Assembly: GCF_001428745.1 (NCBI RefSeq)
Contig: NZ_LMIO01000002.1
Span: 124,001 to 188,000, forward strand
Direction of reading: 5' to 3'
Length of the DNA: 64,000 bases
Source: Leifsonia sp. Root227
GTDB taxonomy: Bacteria; Actinomycetota; Actinomycetes; Actinomycetales; Microbacteriaceae
Shown here: positions 46,514-56,317 of the stretch, one piece after another
Layout of the letters: the number at the start of each line of letters is the position of its first letter
Numbering within the stretch: position 1 is the stretch's first letter
Notes under the pieces: model-generated
Databases searched by the model: none
What the model saw: only the letters and a program-made list of their open reading frames with translations
What the model was told of the DNA's origin: nothing
Position numbers and translations under genes: made by a program

Positions 46514-47941
46514 ATGGCCCGGCGCTTGCCGTCACAGCCGCCTAACCTTCCCGGCTTCTCGTACGTCCGCGTGCTCGGCTCCGGCGGTTTCGCCGACGTC
46601 TTCCTCTACGAGCAGAACATGCCACGCCGTCAGGTCGCGGTCAAGGTCATGCTCGCCGAGGTGGTGACGAGTCAGGTCAAGCAGATGTTCCAGGCCGAGG
46701 CCAATCTGATGGCCCAGCTGAGCACCCATCCGTCGATTCTCACCGTCTATCAGGCGAGCGTGTCCGCCGACGGCCGCCCGTATCTGGTGATGGAGCTGTG
46801 CTCGTCGGCGATCGGCCAGCGCTACCGGATGGAGCCGCTCCCTGTCGCGGAGGCGCTGAGCATCGGCGTGCGGATCGCGAGCGCCGTCGAGACGGCGCAC
46901 CGCGCAGGGGTGCTGCACAGGGACATCAAGCCGTCGAACATCCTGACCACCGCGTACGGGCATCCCGTGCTGAGCGACTTCGGCATCGCGGCGACCCTCG
47001 GCGATGCGGAGGTCACGGAGGCGATCGGGCTGTCCATCCCGTGGTCGGCGCCCGAGGTGCTGCTCGACGAGACGAGCGGGACCATCGCCAGCGAGATCTG
47101 GGCGCTCGGCGCGACGATCTACTCGCTGCTCGCCGGCCGGTCGCCGTTCGAGGTGGCAGGCAAGGAGAACACGTCGTCCGAGCTGATCTCCCGGATCACG
47201 AAGGGCAGGCCGCAGCCGATCGGCAGGGTGGATGTTCCGCCTCGGCTGGAGCAGGTGCTGCAGAAAGCGATGGCGAAGAAGCCGTCCGCCCGGCAGCGCA
47301 GCGTCATCGAGTTCATCAGGGAGCTGCAGGCCGTCGAGACCGAGCTCGGCCTTCCGCAGACGCCGATCGAGGTCGCGATGGACGACTGGGCGCTCGCGAC
47401 GGCAGACGACCCGGAGGACAGGACCCGTGTGAAGGGCCTCGTCTCCGTCGATCCGTCCGTCGCGCGCAGGCGCAGAAGGAACGCGTCGGCCGCCACGGTG
47501 GTGCGTGCTCCCACGCGGACCGTCGTGCGGGAGAGCGCAGGCAGCATGCCGAGCACAACGGCACCTCCGCCCGCCAGGTGGTCGAGGGCGCTCGTGCTGT
47601 CGCTCGTCGCCTGCGCCGTGCTGGTGGTAGCCCTCGCCGTGACGGCGACGTTCGTGCTGGTCAGGGTGTCGTCGAGCGGCGAGATCCCCACCGTGCGCGA
47701 TCTGTCCGGCCGGGTCTCGTCCGGCACCATCGTGTTCAGCTGGACCGATCCAGGGCTTCAGCCGGACGACACATACCAGGTCGCGGTCGGCGACGAGCCG
47801 CCGAGCAGTCAGCACGCCACCGAGTTCCGGGTGGATGCGAAACCGGGCGAGACCGTGTGCGTCACCGTCACGGTCAATCGGGACGGGAAGACGGGCGAGC
47901 CGAGCGGCCAGAAATGCGTGCAGAGGGCGGACAGCCCGTGA
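46514..47941 (+). CDS. Transmembrane Ser/Thr protein kinase
   Basis: A 475-residue Hanks-type kinase. Glycine loop LGSGGFADVF (21-30), catalytic Lys44 in VAVKVM, HRDIKPSN with Asp137, DFG at 155-157 and APE at 179-181. The segment before APE reads SIPWSAPE instead of the common GTPxYMAPE. After a juxtamembrane region rich in Arg/Thr, one membrane helix (about 360-385) leads to an extracellular domain of about 90 residues with an Fn3-like pattern (GTIVFSWTDPG) and a Cys pair. The stop overlaps the next gene (GTGA). Confidence 0.93.
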   Translation: MARRLPSQPPNLPGFSYVRVLGSGGFADVFLYEQNMPRRQVAVKVMLAEVVTSQVKQMFQAEANLMAQLSTHPSILTVYQASVSADGRPYLVMELCSSAIGQRYRMEPLPVAEALSIGVRIASAVETAHRAGVLHRDIKPSNILTTAYGHPVLSDFGIAATLGDAEVTEAIGLSIPWSAPEVLLDETSGTIASEIWALGATIYSLLAGRSPFEVAGKENTSSELISRITKGRPQPIGRVDVPPRLEQVLQKAMAKKPSARQRSVIEFIRELQAVETELGLPQTPIEVAMDDWALATADDPEDRTRVKGLVSVDPSVARRRRRNASAATVVRAPTRTVVRESAGSMPSTTAPPPARWSRALVLSLVACAVLVVALAVTATFVLVRVSSSGEIPTVRDLSGRVSSGTIVFSWTDPGLQPDDTYQVAVGDEPPSSQHATEFRVDAKPGETVCVTVTVNRDGKTGEPSGQKCVQRADSP

Positions 47942-50900
47942 TCGGAGCCTGGATCGCGGCGCACAAGTCCCTGGTGGCGACGGCGACGAGCAGCACCGCC
48001 GTCGTCGCTCTGGTGACGACGCTCGCCGTCGTCTCCGGCGGCTACAGCGCCCAGCACATGCAGCTGGGGGATGCGGCGGTCTGGGTGTCGAGCGACGCCA
48101 AGAAGTCGCTCGGCAGGGCCAACACCGAGATCGACAAGCTGAACTCCGTGGTGACGGGCACCGGCGAGGCGGTCGACGTGGCGCAGGACGGCTCGAACGT
48201 CCTGCTGCTGGACAGGGAGACGAACACGCTCGCCGTCGTGGACCCCGCCACGAGCGAGGCGGGCAAGTCGGTGGCGCTTCCTCCCCGGTCGCCGCGCGTC
48301 GACATCTCCGGCGACCATGTCTCGCTGCTGTCGCAGGCGACCGGTCAGCTCTGGCTCACGACGGTCTCGCAGCTCGACCAGTTCAACGCGGGGTCCGGCT
48401 CGACCATCGACCTCGGCGGCAGGACCGTCGCCGCGATGGATCCCGCCGGCGCCCTGTTCGCCTACCTGCCGGACACCAGGACGGTGACCAGGATCGACGT
48501 GACGGGCGCCGAGCCGTCGACCACGTCGCAGAAGGTGCCAACGAAGGGCGACGGCGCTGCGGTGACACTGACCGTCGTCGACGGGAAGTGGGCGCTCTTC
48601 GACCCCGATCAGAGCACGCTCTATCTGGCCGGCCGCACGGTCGACCTCTCCGGGCTGCTCTCCACGGGAGACGACCCCGTCCTGCAGCAGTCGTCCTCCT
48701 CCGGAGACGCGGTGTGGATCGCGACGAACAACGGGCTGATCAGGGTGCCGTTCGACGGGTCGAAGCCGTCACGCGCGTTCGCGGACGCCTCAGGAGCCCC
48801 TGCTGCACCGACGACGGTCGGCGACTGCACATACGCCGCGTGGAGCGGGGGAACGGCGTGGAGCTCGTGCGACGCATCCGGTGCAGGCAAGGCGTCGACG
48901 CTCACCAGCGTGCCGGGCGGAGCAGCGCTCGCGTTCCGGGTGAACAAGGACAGGGTGGTCCTGAACGACGGCAAGTCCGGCGTCTCCTGGGCGGTGCAGA
49001 GCGGCAACGCGCGCATCGACAACTGGGATGAGCTGGTCGCCAAGAAGAACACCAAGGAGCTGGTCGACCAGTCCAGGCAGGACACGACGCCGCAGTACGA
49101 GAAGCAGCAGCAGCCACCCGTCGCCGTCGACGACCAGTTCGGAGCGCGACCTGGGCGAGTAACCCCGCTTCCCGTGCTGCTGAACGACTACGACCCGAAC
49201 GGCGACGTGCTCACGATCGACTCGTTCACGAGCATCCCGGAGGAGCAGGGCACGCTGGAGCTGACGAACAGCAACCAGCAGCTCCAGATCACGCTGCCGG
49301 ACACGGCGAGCGGCCTGATCGCGTTCGACTACACGATCTCCGACGGCAGGGGAGGCACGGCTTCGGCGCACGTCGTGGTGTCCGTGCGCCTGCCCACCGA
49401 GAACTCTCCACCGGTATGCGTCCGGGCGGCGAAGGCCGTCGTGCAGGCAGGCGGACGCGTCACCAGCTCGGTGCTCGGCGACTGCTACGACCCGGACGGC
49501 GACTCGTTCTTCCTGGCAGCGGCGACCGTCCCAGGTCCGGACACCGTGACCTTCACGCCGCAGGGCCAGGTCGCGTTCTCCGACCACGGTCAGGGCGGCG
49601 ACCTCAAAGACGTGAACCTGGTGGTGTCCGACGCGCTCAGCCAGGGAACGGGCACGCTCGCCGTGACGGTGCGCGCACCTGGCCAGGTGCCGATCATCGC
49701 CGACCCGTTCGCCGTGCTCGCGTACCAGGGGCAGGAGGTGACCGTTCAGCCGCTCGCGCACGTGCGGGGAGGCAACGGCACCGTGCGGCTCAGCAACGTG
49801 CCGAGCAAGGCGGACGCGACGATCACGCCGGACTACCAGGGCGGAACCTTCCGCTTCGACTCCGACCAGGTCGGCACGCACAACATCGAGTACACCGTCT
49901 CGGACGGCGTCGTCACGTCGACGGGGACCGTTCGCATCGACGTGAAGGCCCCTCCCGGCGCGAAGACGGCCCCGATCGCCGTGCCGCACACCGCGTTCAT
50001 CAGGGAGCAGACCACCCAGGACGTGGACGTGCTGTCCACCGACATCGACCCGTCCGGCGGCGTGCTGCTGGTCACCGGCGTGACCGCCCCTGCCCCGGCG
50101 AGCGGCGTGCGCGTCGAGATCCTCGGCCAGCGCACCCTCCGCGTGACGCTGAACCGGCCTCTCGACGCCCCGCTCGACTTCCACTACCAGCTCAGCAACG
50201 GGCTCGCGGACGCGGTCGGGACCGTGACCGTGGTGCAACTTCCCCCGCTGACCGTCCACCAGCCGCCGATCGCTGCACCGGACAGCGTCTCGGTCCGCGT
50301 CGACGACGTCGTGGACATCCCCGTGCTGGCCAACGACATCCAGCCGGATGGGGACAAGCTCACGCTCGACCCGACGCTGGCGACCCCTCTGCCGTCCGGC
50401 GCCGGCCTGCTGTTCACGAGCGGGAGCCAGCTGCGCTATCTCGCGCCGTCCAAGCCGGGAAACTTCACCGCGGCGTACAAGGTCGTCGGAGAGGACGGCC
50501 AGTGGGCGACAGCAGAGGTGAACATCGCCGTGCGGGAACGCGACGAGGCGACGAACAATCCTCCTGTCCCGAAGACGGTGACGGCGCGCGTGCTCGCGGG
50601 CGACACCGTCCGGGTCACCATCCCGCTGTCCGGCATCGACCCTGACGGGGACTCCGTGCAGCTCATCGGTCAGGAGACCAACCCGCAGAAGGGCGCCGTG
50701 ATCGGGTCAGGGCCGGACTGGATGGACTTCCAGGCCGGTGACTACGCTGCGGGCACCGACACGTTCAGCTACGCCGTGGTGGATGCGCTCGGCGCCCGCG
50801 CCACAGGAACGGTTAGGGTCGGCATCGCCCCGCGCGTCGACGGAGCGCGCAACCCGGTCGCCGTCGAGGACGACGTGACGACCCGCCCTGGCAAGACCCT

Positions 50901-53895
50901 CAACATCCAGGTGCTGGCCAACGACAGCGACCCGGACGGCAGCCCGCTGACCGTCACCAAGGTGTCGTCGCTCGACGGCAAGGCCAAGGCCAAGATCAGC
51001 GGCGACATCGTGGTCGTCACCGCGCCGAAGGCAGAGGGCACATACGGCTTCCTCTACACGATCCAGAACCAGCGCGGAGGCACGAGCGAGAACTTCGTGC
51101 GCGTGACGGTGAGCGCGAACGCCCCTCCTGCGAGGCCGATCGTCGCCGACACCTCGCTCGGGCTGTCGGACATCCTCGGCAAGGACAGGGTCAATGTCAA
51201 CGTCCTGGCGAACGTGTTCTTCGCTGATGGACCGGTCTCCAGCTTGAAGCTCCAGCTCGTGCCAGGCTACGGAACGAGCGCGCAGGTCACGGCGAACAAG
51301 CGGATCAGGATCACGATCGGCGCGAAGAGCCAGATCATCCCGTTCAAGGTGAGCAACCCGGACGACGAGTCCGTATCCGGGTACGGTTTCGTGCACGTCC
51401 CCGGATACAACGACGCGCTGCCGCAGCTGAAGCGCGGCGCCGCCGATCTCGCGGTGGTCAGCGAGAAGACGCTGACCATCCATCTCAATGACTACATCGT
51501 GGCCGTCGGAGGGCGGAAGGTGCGGCTCACGGACGCCGCGACCGTCAGGGCGACCCACGCCAACGGCGATGACCTGGTGGTCAACAACGACACCCTGCAG
51601 TACACCAGCGCCGCGCGGTACTTCGGGCCGGCGTCCATCTCGTTCCAGGTGACGGACGGCACATCGGCCGGCGACCCGAACGGCAACGTCGCGACCATCG
51701 TGCTGCCGATCCAGGTCGCGCCGCGACAGAACCAGCCACCGGTGTTCACCGGCGCGCTGATCGATTTCGAGCCAGGCCAGTCGAAGACCGTCGACCTCGC
51801 CAAGCTCACCAGCTACCCGTATGCGAAGGACCAGAACGAGCTGGTCTTCAGCATTCAGGATCCGAAGCCCGCTGGGGTGTCGACGTCGCTCGACGGCAAC
51901 AAACTCACGATCGCCGTGGCGGCCGGAACGGCGAAGGGTGCGCATCCGTCCATCTCCATCGGCGTGCGCGATGCGGTCAACGCCGGCCAGGCAGGACGCA
52001 TCGACATCAACGTGGTGCCGTCGACCAGGCCGCTGGCGAGCCCGCAGTCCGACACCGTGATCGCCCCGCGCGGTCAGACCACCTCGGTGGATGTGCTCGC
52101 CAACGACAAAGCGACGAACCCGTTCCCCGACAAGCCGCTGCGCGTCGTCGGTGTGCGCGGCGTGGGGAGCAGCGATCTGCCGGGCGGCGTGACCATCACG
52201 CCGAGCGCGGACAACTCGACGCTGAGCATCCAGGTCTCCGCGACGGCGGCTCCCGCCGACGCCACGGTGCAGTACGAGGTCGCGGACGCGACGAACGACC
52301 CTGACCGCTACACCTGGGGGACCGTGACGGTGTCGGTGCAGGACAAGCCCGCTCCCGTCTCGAACGTCCAGATCACGGCGTTCGCCGACCGGTCGCTCAC
52401 CGTCTCGTGGATTCCCGGCGCGTTCAACAACTCGCCGATCACCGGATTCGAGGTGACCGTCGCGAACGCGGGCACTGGCCAGGTGCTGTCGACCACACCG
52501 TGCGCGACGACGAGCTGCGCGGTCGGCACTCCCGGCAACGGCCCGGACAACGCGGTCACCGTCACGGTGCGCGCCAAGAACGCGCTCGGGCTGTCGGATC
52601 CCACCGCGTACACGGAACCGGTCTGGTCCGACGTGATCCCCGGCGCGCCGTCCGGGCTGTCCTCCCTCCCGCTCGACCACGGACTCCGGATCAGCTGGAC
52701 CAAGCCGGCCGATGTGCCCGGAGCCAGCCCGATCTCGTCCTACCTGGTGTCGCTCGCCGGGCAGACCGTGCCGTTCGCCGTGCAGCGCGGAGACGCCCCT
52801 GGCACGCAGTACTCGCTGAACATCACGGACGCAGGCATCGCGAACGGCGCGGCCATCGGCTTCTCCGTGTCCTCCCGCAACGACTTCTACGCCGGACGCA
52901 CGAGCTGGAACCAGAGCCAGAGCAGCGGTGTGCCCGCCGGCGCTCCGCTGGTCGTCGGCGCAGGACCGGTGGCGACACCGAGCCAGACGGACGGGTCGAC
53001 GGCGACGCTGAGCTGGCCGACGGTCTTCGGCGACAACGGCAAGGCGATCACCCGGTACTTCGCCGGCGTCTTCCAGGGCTCCGCGATGCCGAACTGCAGC
53101 GTCAGCGGCGTCGAGTCCGGCAACCCGGTGCTGCAGGTCGACCCTCGGTCGTCGTCGTTCATCTCGACGGCGAGCACGAGCACGACCTTCCAAGGGCTGC
53201 AGCCGAACACGAGCTACAACTTCGTGGTCTACGCGTACAACGGCCAGGGATGCACGCGCAGCAACGTCGTGACGGCCACGCCGAGGCAGGCGCCTGGCAC
53301 GCCGACCGCCGTGAGCGTGTCCGGCCCCGTTGCCAACGGGGCGAGCCGCTACGACTTCCGCCTCGACAGCGTGACCTACCGTGCCGGCAGCGGCGCCAAC
53401 CCGGTCGTCACGTACCGGCTGACCGGCGCAGGCGTGGACGAGACGGCCTCGATCCAGGGCACCTCCGGGATACTGACAGGGACGGGTGTGAACCACTACG
53501 GCGTCGCCCTGACGCTGACCATCCTGCGGGTGTGCGAGTTCTACCCGGACGGCAGCAGGCTCTGCAACGACCAGAGCGGCGGGCAGGTCAGCGTGCCGCT
53601 CGGCGTCCCTGTGTCGACCGAGCTCGGCGGCGTGCGCTTCACGACGACGACGGACACGACCACCGATCCGGCCACGACCAGCTACGCGTACACCTGGACC
53701 TCGTGGCCGACCGGGGCGTACGACAGCGTGACATACACCTGCGACGGTGGGGTCACCCAGACGCCGATGCCAGCCGTGGGGCAGACCGCATCCTGCGCCC
53801 CCGTCGATCCGAGCTTCCCGCTCGTGGTCACGGTGAACGTCGGCGGCGCCGCTTACACCCAGAGCTACGCGAGTGCTGCCGTCTTGCAGGGCTAG
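47938..53895 (+). CDS. Giant surface protein with tandem Ig-like and Fn3 domains
   Basis: A 1985-residue protein starting at a GTG that overlaps the kinase stop. One N-terminal membrane helix (about 12-35) anchors it, with the rest outside. Residues 60-370 look like a beta-propeller-type region (DAVDVAQDG..., LLLDRETNTLAVVDP). From about 390 to 1460 there are roughly eleven Ig/cadherin-like repeats of about 100 residues, many with the pattern PPVAVDD...PVLLNDYDPNGD (Big_9-like). Three to four Fn3 domains follow (SLTVSWIPGAFNNSPITGFE and others). There is no LPXTG motif or second membrane helix. Probable adhesin or wall-spanning scaffold; function unknown. Confidence 0.85.
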   Translation: MIGAWIAAHKSLVATATSSTAVVALVTTLAVVSGGYSAQHMQLGDAAVWVSSDAKKSLGRANTEIDKLNSVVTGTGEAVDVAQDGSNVLLLDRETNTLAVVDPATSEAGKSVALPPRSPRVDISGDHVSLLSQATGQLWLTTVSQLDQFNAGSGSTIDLGGRTVAAMDPAGALFAYLPDTRTVTRIDVTGAEPSTTSQKVPTKGDGAAVTLTVVDGKWALFDPDQSTLYLAGRTVDLSGLLSTGDDPVLQQSSSSGDAVWIATNNGLIRVPFDGSKPSRAFADASGAPAAPTTVGDCTYAAWSGGTAWSSCDASGAGKASTLTSVPGGAALAFRVNKDRVVLNDGKSGVSWAVQSGNARIDNWDELVAKKNTKELVDQSRQDTTPQYEKQQQPPVAVDDQFGARPGRVTPLPVLLNDYDPNGDVLTIDSFTSIPEEQGTLELTNSNQQLQITLPDTASGLIAFDYTISDGRGGTASAHVVVSVRLPTENSPPVCVRAAKAVVQAGGRVTSSVLGDCYDPDGDSFFLAAATVPGPDTVTFTPQGQVAFSDHGQGGDLKDVNLVVSDALSQGTGTLAVTVRAPGQVPIIADPFAVLAYQGQEVTVQPLAHVRGGNGTVRLSNVPSKADATITPDYQGGTFRFDSDQVGTHNIEYTVSDGVVTSTGTVRIDVKAPPGAKTAPIAVPHTAFIREQTTQDVDVLSTDIDPSGGVLLVTGVTAPAPASGVRVEILGQRTLRVTLNRPLDAPLDFHYQLSNGLADAVGTVTVVQLPPLTVHQPPIAAPDSVSVRVDDVVDIPVLANDIQPDGDKLTLDPTLATPLPSGAGLLFTSGSQLRYLAPSKPGNFTAAYKVVGEDGQWATAEVNIAVRERDEATNNPPVPKTVTARVLAGDTVRVTIPLSGIDPDGDSVQLIGQETNPQKGAVIGSGPDWMDFQAGDYAAGTDTFSYAVVDALGARATGTVRVGIAPRVDGARNPVAVEDDVTTRPGKTLNIQVLANDSDPDGSPLTVTKVSSLDGKAKAKISGDIVVVTAPKAEGTYGFLYTIQNQRGGTSENFVRVTVSANAPPARPIVADTSLGLSDILGKDRVNVNVLANVFFADGPVSSLKLQLVPGYGTSAQVTANKRIRITIGAKSQIIPFKVSNPDDESVSGYGFVHVPGYNDALPQLKRGAADLAVVSEKTLTIHLNDYIVAVGGRKVRLTDAATVRATHANGDDLVVNNDTLQYTSAARYFGPASISFQVTDGTSAGDPNGNVATIVLPIQVAPRQNQPPVFTGALIDFEPGQSKTVDLAKLTSYPYAKDQNELVFSIQDPKPAGVSTSLDGNKLTIAVAAGTAKGAHPSISIGVRDAVNAGQAGRIDINVVPSTRPLASPQSDTVIAPRGQTTSVDVLANDKATNPFPDKPLRVVGVRGVGSSDLPGGVTITPSADNSTLSIQVSATAAPADATVQYEVADATNDPDRYTWGTVTVSVQDKPAPVSNVQITAFADRSLTVSWIPGAFNNSPITGFEVTVANAGTGQVLSTTPCATTSCAVGTPGNGPDNAVTVTVRAKNALGLSDPTAYTEPVWSDVIPGAPSGLSSLPLDHGLRISWTKPADVPGASPISSYLVSLAGQTVPFAVQRGDAPGTQYSLNITDAGIANGAAIGFSVSSRNDFYAGRTSWNQSQSSGVPAGAPLVVGAGPVATPSQTDGSTATLSWPTVFGDNGKAITRYFAGVFQGSAMPNCSVSGVESGNPVLQVDPRSSSFISTASTSTTFQGLQPNTSYNFVVYAYNGQGCTRSNVVTATPRQAPGTPTAVSVSGPVANGASRYDFRLDSVTYRAGSGANPVVTYRLTGAGVDETASIQGTSGILTGTGVNHYGVALTLTILRVCEFYPDGSRLCNDQSGGQVSVPLGVPVSTELGGVRFTTTTDTTTDPATTSYAYTWTSWPTGAYDSVTYTCDGGVTQTPMPAVGQTASCAPVDPSFPLVVTVNVGGAAYTQSYASAAVLQG

Positions 53896-53910
53896 GAACG
53901 GTCATACTGA

Positions 53911-54009
53911 ATGACAATGTCCGCAATGCCAGAACCCCCGCACTTCCAGCACCCCCGCAGTTCCAGAAACGACCGAGCCGAGAACCAGCAGCAGAGAGGC
54001 CACGCATGA
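53911..54009 (+). CDS. Possible 32-residue leader ORF coupled to moxR
   Basis: An ATG at 53911 opens a 32-codon frame, starting MTMSAMPEPP, that ends in a TGA overlapping the moxR ATG (ATGA). Its Gln/Arg/Pro-rich sequence matches nothing I know. The exact overlap could couple its translation to moxR, but it may be chance. The ribosome site is weak. Confidence 0.25.
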   Translation: MTMSAMPEPPHFQHPRSSRNDRAENQQQRGHA

Positions 54010-54977
54010 CAATGACCCCTGAGCAGGCGACCTGGTTCTCCGGCGTCTTCGAGCGGCTGGTGTCGAACATCGACAAAGTGCTGCTCGGCAAGGCGCACAT
54101 CATCCGGCTGTCGCTGACGGCCCTGTTCAGCGAGGGCCACCTGCTGCTGGAGGACTTCCCAGGCACGGGCAAGACCTCGCTGGCCCGCGCCATCGCGCAG
54201 AGCGTCCGCGGAACGAGCAACCGCGTGCAGTTCACCCCCGACCTGCTCCCCGGCGACATCACCGGGGTCAACATCTTCGACCAGCGCACAGGCGCTTTCG
54301 AGTTCCACCGCGGCCCGGTGTTCGCGAACATCGTGCTCGCGGACGAGATCAACAGGGCGAGCCCGAAGACCCAGTCGGCCCTGCTCGAAGTGATGGAGGA
54401 GGAGCAGGTGACGGTCGACGGCGTCCGCCACCAGGTCGGCGCCCCGTTCATGGTCATCGCCACGCAGAACCCGATCGAGCAGGCCGGAACATACCGGCTG
54501 CCGGAGGCCCAGCTCGACCGGTTCCTGATGAAGGCGTCGATCGGCTACCCGGACCACGAGGCGACTCTGCGCATCCTGGAGGGCTCGGAGCACCGCGCCC
54601 ACGAGATCATCGTGCCGGAGGTCATCTCGGCTGCCACGGTGGTGGAGATGGCGGGGATGGCGCGCACCGTCCACGTCGACCCGACCATCAACGACTACGT
54701 CTCCCGCCTGGTGGATGCGACCCGCACCGCCGACGAGATCCGTCTCGGCGTCAGCGTGCGCGGCGCCCTGGCACTCGTGCGCGCCTCCAAGACGCTCGCC
54801 GCGTCCGCCGGCCGGTACTACGTGACGCCAGACGACGTGAAGGCACTCGCGGAGCCCGTGCTCGCACACCGGCTGGTGCTCGACCCTGAGGCGGAGTTCG
54901 AGGGCGTCTCCGCCTCGAGCGTCGTCGCCCAGATCCTGATCGAGACGCCTCCACCAGGGGATCGGGTCGCCGTGTGA
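54006..54977 (+). CDS. MoxR-family AAA+ ATPase
   Basis: A 323-residue AAA+ chaperone-like ATPase. Walker A EDFPGTGKTSLARA (about 49-62), the MoxR signature FTPDLLPGDITGV, Walker B NIVLADEINRASPKTQSALL, sensor 1 ATQNPIEQAGTYRLPEAQLDRF, and a helical lid domain. MoxR proteins typically act with DUF58/VWA partners to mature or assemble a protein complex. The downstream DUF58 and transglutaminase-like genes are the classic neighbours. The stop overlaps the DUF58 gene as GTGA. Confidence 0.94.
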   Translation: MTMTPEQATWFSGVFERLVSNIDKVLLGKAHIIRLSLTALFSEGHLLLEDFPGTGKTSLARAIAQSVRGTSNRVQFTPDLLPGDITGVNIFDQRTGAFEFHRGPVFANIVLADEINRASPKTQSALLEVMEEEQVTVDGVRHQVGAPFMVIATQNPIEQAGTYRLPEAQLDRFLMKASIGYPDHEATLRILEGSEHRAHEIIVPEVISAATVVEMAGMARTVHVDPTINDYVSRLVDATRTADEIRLGVSVRGALALVRASKTLAASAGRYYVTPDDVKALAEPVLAHRLVLDPEAEFEGVSASSVVAQILIETPPPGDRVAV

Positions 54978-56317
54978 GCACGACCGTCAGTCGCACCCAG
55001 GCGGAGCTCACCAACGCCAGGGCGAGGATCGTCGGCACCAGGGACGGTTTCCTGGCCGACGCGATCGTCGTCGTCGTGCGGTCGACCTCGGCCGCGTGGC
55101 GCGCGGTCTCCGGCGTCGCCCGCAGGGTGGGCTCCGTCGTCACACCGCTCGGCTGGGCGCTCGCCGTCGTCGCGATCCTCGGACTGACCTCCGGCTACGT
55201 CTACGGTTGGCTGGAGGCGGTCGTCGTCGGCTGGAGCGCTGTTGCCCTGCTGGCGGTCGCCTCCGGTTACCTGGCAGGGCGCAACGCGTATCGCGTCCAG
55301 CTCGCGCTTCCGTCGAACCGCGTGGTCGTCGGCGAGAAGGCGCCAGGAGAGGTGATGGTGCGGAACCCCGGCAGGCGCAGGCTGGCAAGCGTGCGGGTGG
55401 AGGTGCCGGTCGGGCACGGACTCGCCGAGTTCGCATCCCCGTCGCTCGGCGGAGGGGAGACGCACTCGGATGTGTTCCTCGTCCCGACCACGCGCAGGGG
55501 CATCGTGCCGATCGGGCCGGTGCGGACCGTGCGGGCAGACCCCGTCGGCGTCGTGCGGCGCGAAATGGTGTGGGCGGAGTCGCTCGACCTGTTCGTGCAT
55601 CCGCGGACCATCGCCATCCCGAGCATGAGCACCGGGTTCGTCCGCGACCTGGAGGGAGCGCCGACCCGCGACCTGACCGCGAGTGACATCGCCTTCCACG
55701 CACTGCGCGAGTACGTCCCTGGCGACGAGCGCCGGAACATCCACTGGAAGTCGACGGCGAAGACCGGCAGCTACATGGTGCGGCAGTTCGAGGAGACGCG
55801 ACGCAGCCACCTGCTGGTGGCGCTCAGCCTGTCGAGCTCCGACTACGGCAATGACGAGGAGTTCGAGCTCGCTGTCAGCGCGGCCGGCTCGCTCGGCGTG
55901 CGCGCGATGCTCGACTCGCGCACCGTCTCCGTGGTGGCGAGCGCCAGGACGCCCGACTTCGCGAAGAAGATCGTGCACACGGTCCGGCGGCTCAGCATCG
56001 TGAACAGGGGCAGGCTGCTCGACGATCTGGCAGGGGTGGAGCTGGCGCCGACCGCTCTGCGCCTGCCGGAGCTCGCGCAGATCGCGGCGGAGGAGTCGAC
56101 GGGAACCTCCATCGCCTTCCTGCTCTGCGGCTCGACCGTGACGGCGACGCAGCTGCGTGCGGCTGCATCGCACTTCCCGCTCGGGGTCGACGTGGTCGCC
56201 GTCGTCTGCGACGAGGGTGCCGTCCCAGCGCTGCGAAGGGTGTCCGACCTGAGCGTGCTCACGATCGGCTACCTCGAAGATCTGCAGAAGAGCCTCGCGA
56301 AGCGGATGGCCACCTGA
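54974..56317 (+). CDS. DUF58 membrane protein
   Basis: A 447-residue protein with a cytoplasmic N-terminus, two membrane helices at about residues 55-100 (LGWALAVVAILGLTSGYVYG and VGWSAVALLAVASGYLAG), a beta-rich segment, and the DUF58 hallmark EYVPGDERRNIHWKSTAKTG at about 245-262. The fold beyond it is VWA-like. DUF58 proteins are the usual MoxR partners. One-base overlap with the next gene. Confidence 0.9.
   Translation: MSTTVSRTQAELTNARARIVGTRDGFLADAIVVVVRSTSAAWRAVSGVARRVGSVVTPLGWALAVVAILGLTSGYVYGWLEAVVVGWSAVALLAVASGYLAGRNAYRVQLALPSNRVVVGEKAPGEVMVRNPGRRRLASVRVEVPVGHGLAEFASPSLGGGETHSDVFLVPTTRRGIVPIGPVRTVRADPVGVVRREMVWAESLDLFVHPRTIAIPSMSTGFVRDLEGAPTRDLTASDIAFHALREYVPGDERRNIHWKSTAKTGSYMVRQFEETRRSHLLVALSLSSSDYGNDEEFELAVSAAGSLGVRAMLDSRTVSVVASARTPDFAKKIVHTVRRLSIVNRGRLLDDLAGVELAPTALRLPELAQIAAEESTGTSIAFLLCGSTVTATQLRAAASHFPLGVDVVAVVCDEGAVPALRRVSDLSVLTIGYLEDLQKSLAKRMAT

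Noticed and set aside
47938..53895. Possibility that the giant Ig/Fn3 gene is a nonribosomal or polyketide synthase
   Set aside because: There are no adenylation, ketosynthase or carrier-protein motifs. The repeats are beta-sandwich type, with an N-terminal membrane helix.
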